From the NCBI GenBank assembly GCA_900771425.1, contig CAAGNV010000031.1:1-6502 (forward strand): a stretch of 6,502 bases of DNA. The letters run 5' to 3'. The position numbers and the translations under genes are program-made. The notes under the pieces were generated by a model. It searched no databases, had not been told where the DNA came from, and worked only from the letters and a program-made list of their open reading frames with translations. Shown here one piece after another: positions 5,106 through 6,502 of this stretch (positions within the stretch are counted from its first letter, which is position 1; the number at the start of each line of letters is the position of its first letter). The DNA comes from Bacteroidaceae bacterium. GTDB lineage: Bacteria > Bacteroidota > Bacteroidia > Bacteroidales > Bacteroidaceae.

Positions 5106-6502
5106 ATGACACAACTACCATATTCAGATACAGTCAAGCAGATACTGCAATACAGCCAAGAGGAAGCATTGCGACTCAGCTGTACGTCAATCGAGCCTGA
5201 ACACATCATGCTCGGCATATTGCGTGATGCACAGAACTCTGCCTACGACATAATGAACAAGCAATTCCTTGTTGACTTCAAGACATACCGTAAACTTCTT
5301 GAAGCGCGTATCAACCGACACAAACAAGGAACCGAAAATACAAATGCCCTTGATTCAGCCGCCAATTCACCAATCCTAAGTGAAGAAACACAAGGAGTTC
5401 TTCGCCTGGGACAAATGGAGGCAAAGATGATGAGGAGCAAGACTATCGAACCTGAGCATCTGCTGCTCGGCATACTCAAGCAATCACAAATCAAGAACAA
5501 CGACAACGACCTTAGCCAGTATGACCTCAACTACGACACGTTCAAGTCAAAACTGACTAAGCCAGCCCCCGTCGTACCGCATGCCGACATCGACCTCGAC
5601 GACGAAGATGACGAGGAAGACGCACCACCAGCAAGCCGAAGCAAGCAACAATCGACAGCAACCAAGCAACCGACTAGCAACACACCGGCAATCGACACTT
5701 TCGGCACAGACATCACCAAAGCAGCAGCCGAAGGCAAACTCGACCCAGTGGTCGGACGCGAGAAGGAGATCGAACGCATTGCCCAGATACTTTCACGACG
5801 AAAGAAGAACAACCCTATACTCATAGGCGAGCCCGGCGTCGGCAAGAGCGCAATAGTCGAAGGACTGGCCATACGCATCAACGAGCGCAAAGTATCACGC
5901 ACACTCATAGGCAAGCGCATCATTTCACTCGACCTCGCAAACGTTGTTGCCGGAACGAAATACCGCGGACAGTTCGAAGAACGAATGCGCACCATCATCA
6001 ACGAACTCGTGGCAAACCCCGACATCATCATCTTCATCGATGAGATTCACTCCATCATAGGAGCCGGCAACCAGGCAGGTCAGATGGACGCAGCCAACAT
6101 GATGAAGCCTGCGCTCTCGCGCGGACAGATGCAGTGTATCGGCGCAACGACACTTGACGAATACCGCAAGTCTATCGAAAAAGACGGAGCACTAGAACGT
6201 CGTTTCCAGAAGATTCTCGTTGAACCGACTACCACAGCTGAAACACTCACAATACTCCATAACATCAAGGATAGGTACGAGGCACACCACAATGTGAACT
6301 ACACTGACGAAGCTCTCGAAGCGTGTGTTCGTCTGACTGAACGCTACATAACAGACCGTCACTTCCCCGACAAGGCAATCGATGCCCTCGACGAAGCCGG
6401 TTCACGCGTGCACATAGGTAACCTCAGCGTACCAAAGGAAATAGAACAGCAGGAAATACTGCTCGACGAAATCAATACAAAAAAGAACGAAGCCGTTGCA
6501 GC
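5106..6502 (+). CDS. clpC: ATP-dependent Clp protease ATP-binding subunit ClpC (C-terminus outside window)
   Basis: I translated 465 codons from ATG 5106 to the window end; an in-frame TAA 27 bp upstream, with no other ATG between, fixes the start. The Clp N-domain has its two repeats, centred on SIEPEHIMLGIL (28-39) and TIEPEHLLLGIL (113-124). A charged linker of about 155-195 includes the acidic run DIDLDDEDDEED (161-172). The first AAA+ module follows: Walker A GEPGVGKS (241-248), pore loop GTKYRGQFEER (283-293, Tyr286), Walker B IIIFIDE (307-313), and arginine finger region ALERRFQ (362-368). The last residues enter the middle-domain region. The second AAA+ module and the ClpP-docking loop would lie outside. 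ClpC forms hexamers that unfold substrates and feed them to ClpP; ClpB is less likely because of the paired N-repeats and linker. No TAnnTTTG promoter is visible in the gap from proS. Confidence 0.95.
   Translation, partial: MTQLPYSDTVKQILQYSQEEALRLSCTSIEPEHIMLGILRDAQNSAYDIMNKQFLVDFKTYRKLLEARINRHKQGTENTNALDSAANSPILSEETQGVLRLGQMEAKMMRSKTIEPEHLLLGILKQSQIKNNDNDLSQYDLNYDTFKSKLTKPAPVVPHADIDLDDEDDEEDAPPASRSKQQSTATKQPTSNTPAIDTFGTDITKAAAEGKLDPVVGREKEIERIAQILSRRKKNNPILIGEPGVGKSAIVEGLAIRINERKVSRTLIGKRIISLDLANVVAGTKYRGQFEERMRTIINELVANPDIIIFIDEIHSIIGAGNQAGQMDAANMMKPALSRGQMQCIGATTLDEYRKSIEKDGALERRFQKILVEPTTTAETLTILHNIKDRYEAHHNVNYTDEALEACVRLTERYITDRHFPDKAIDALDEAGSRVHIGNLSVPKEIEQQEILLDEINTKKNEAVA

Noticed and set aside
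5243..6037. Two long minus-strand frames (95 and 168 codons) opposite clpC
   Set aside because: They result from the C-ending codon preference of clpC; the Ser/Arg/Met-rich products match an antisense shadow, and ClpC motifs are intact on the plus strand.

Overview
The window looks like a chromosomal segment of a Bacteroidales bacterium, most likely Prevotella or a close relative. Three things point there. Promoter-like sites follow the Bacteroidetes pattern (TTTG, about 19 nt, TAnnTTTG). Start codons lack clear Shine-Dalgarno sequences. The protein set fits: a Bacteroidetes-style tyrosine integrase, a glycine-zipper OmpA lipoprotein, an archaeal/eukaryote-type prolyl-tRNA synthetase and ClpC. 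The genus is inferred from sequence feel and was not tested.

Left part (1-1020): the first 195 codons of a tyrosine recombinase/integrase run leftward out of the window. Upstream of it lies about 400 nt with no long gene. That stretch begins at a very good Bacteroidetes promoter (989-1020) and is rich in inverted repeats. It is either a structured leader of the integrase mRNA or a separate small RNA. An integrated element probably extends to the left, with its right edge somewhere between the integrase and the terminator at 1144-1175.

Middle part (1144-3290), all on the minus strand: mtgA (monofunctional peptidoglycan glycosyltransferase), its intrinsic terminator, a 565-bp intergenic stretch, and an OmpA-family lipoprotein gene. 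The intergenic stretch contains two different short-period repeat arrays. One has four copies of a 22-bp unit. The other has four imperfect 21-bp units, and its centre forms a perfect 20-bp-arm hairpin. A candidate mtgA promoter -7 element lies immediately beside the second array. Both genes serve the cell envelope, one building glycan strands and one probably anchoring the outer membrane to peptidoglycan.

Right part (3374-6502), plus strand: proS with its own promoter, a hairpin, then clpC, cut off by the window end after 465 codons. These are housekeeping functions: proline charging of tRNA and ATP-driven protein unfolding for proteolysis. The ompA-like gene and proS diverge from a 271-bp intergenic region carrying a promoter candidate for each.

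No complete new defence or metabolic system is visible. The parts most worth a second look are the structured integrase leader and the two repeat arrays.
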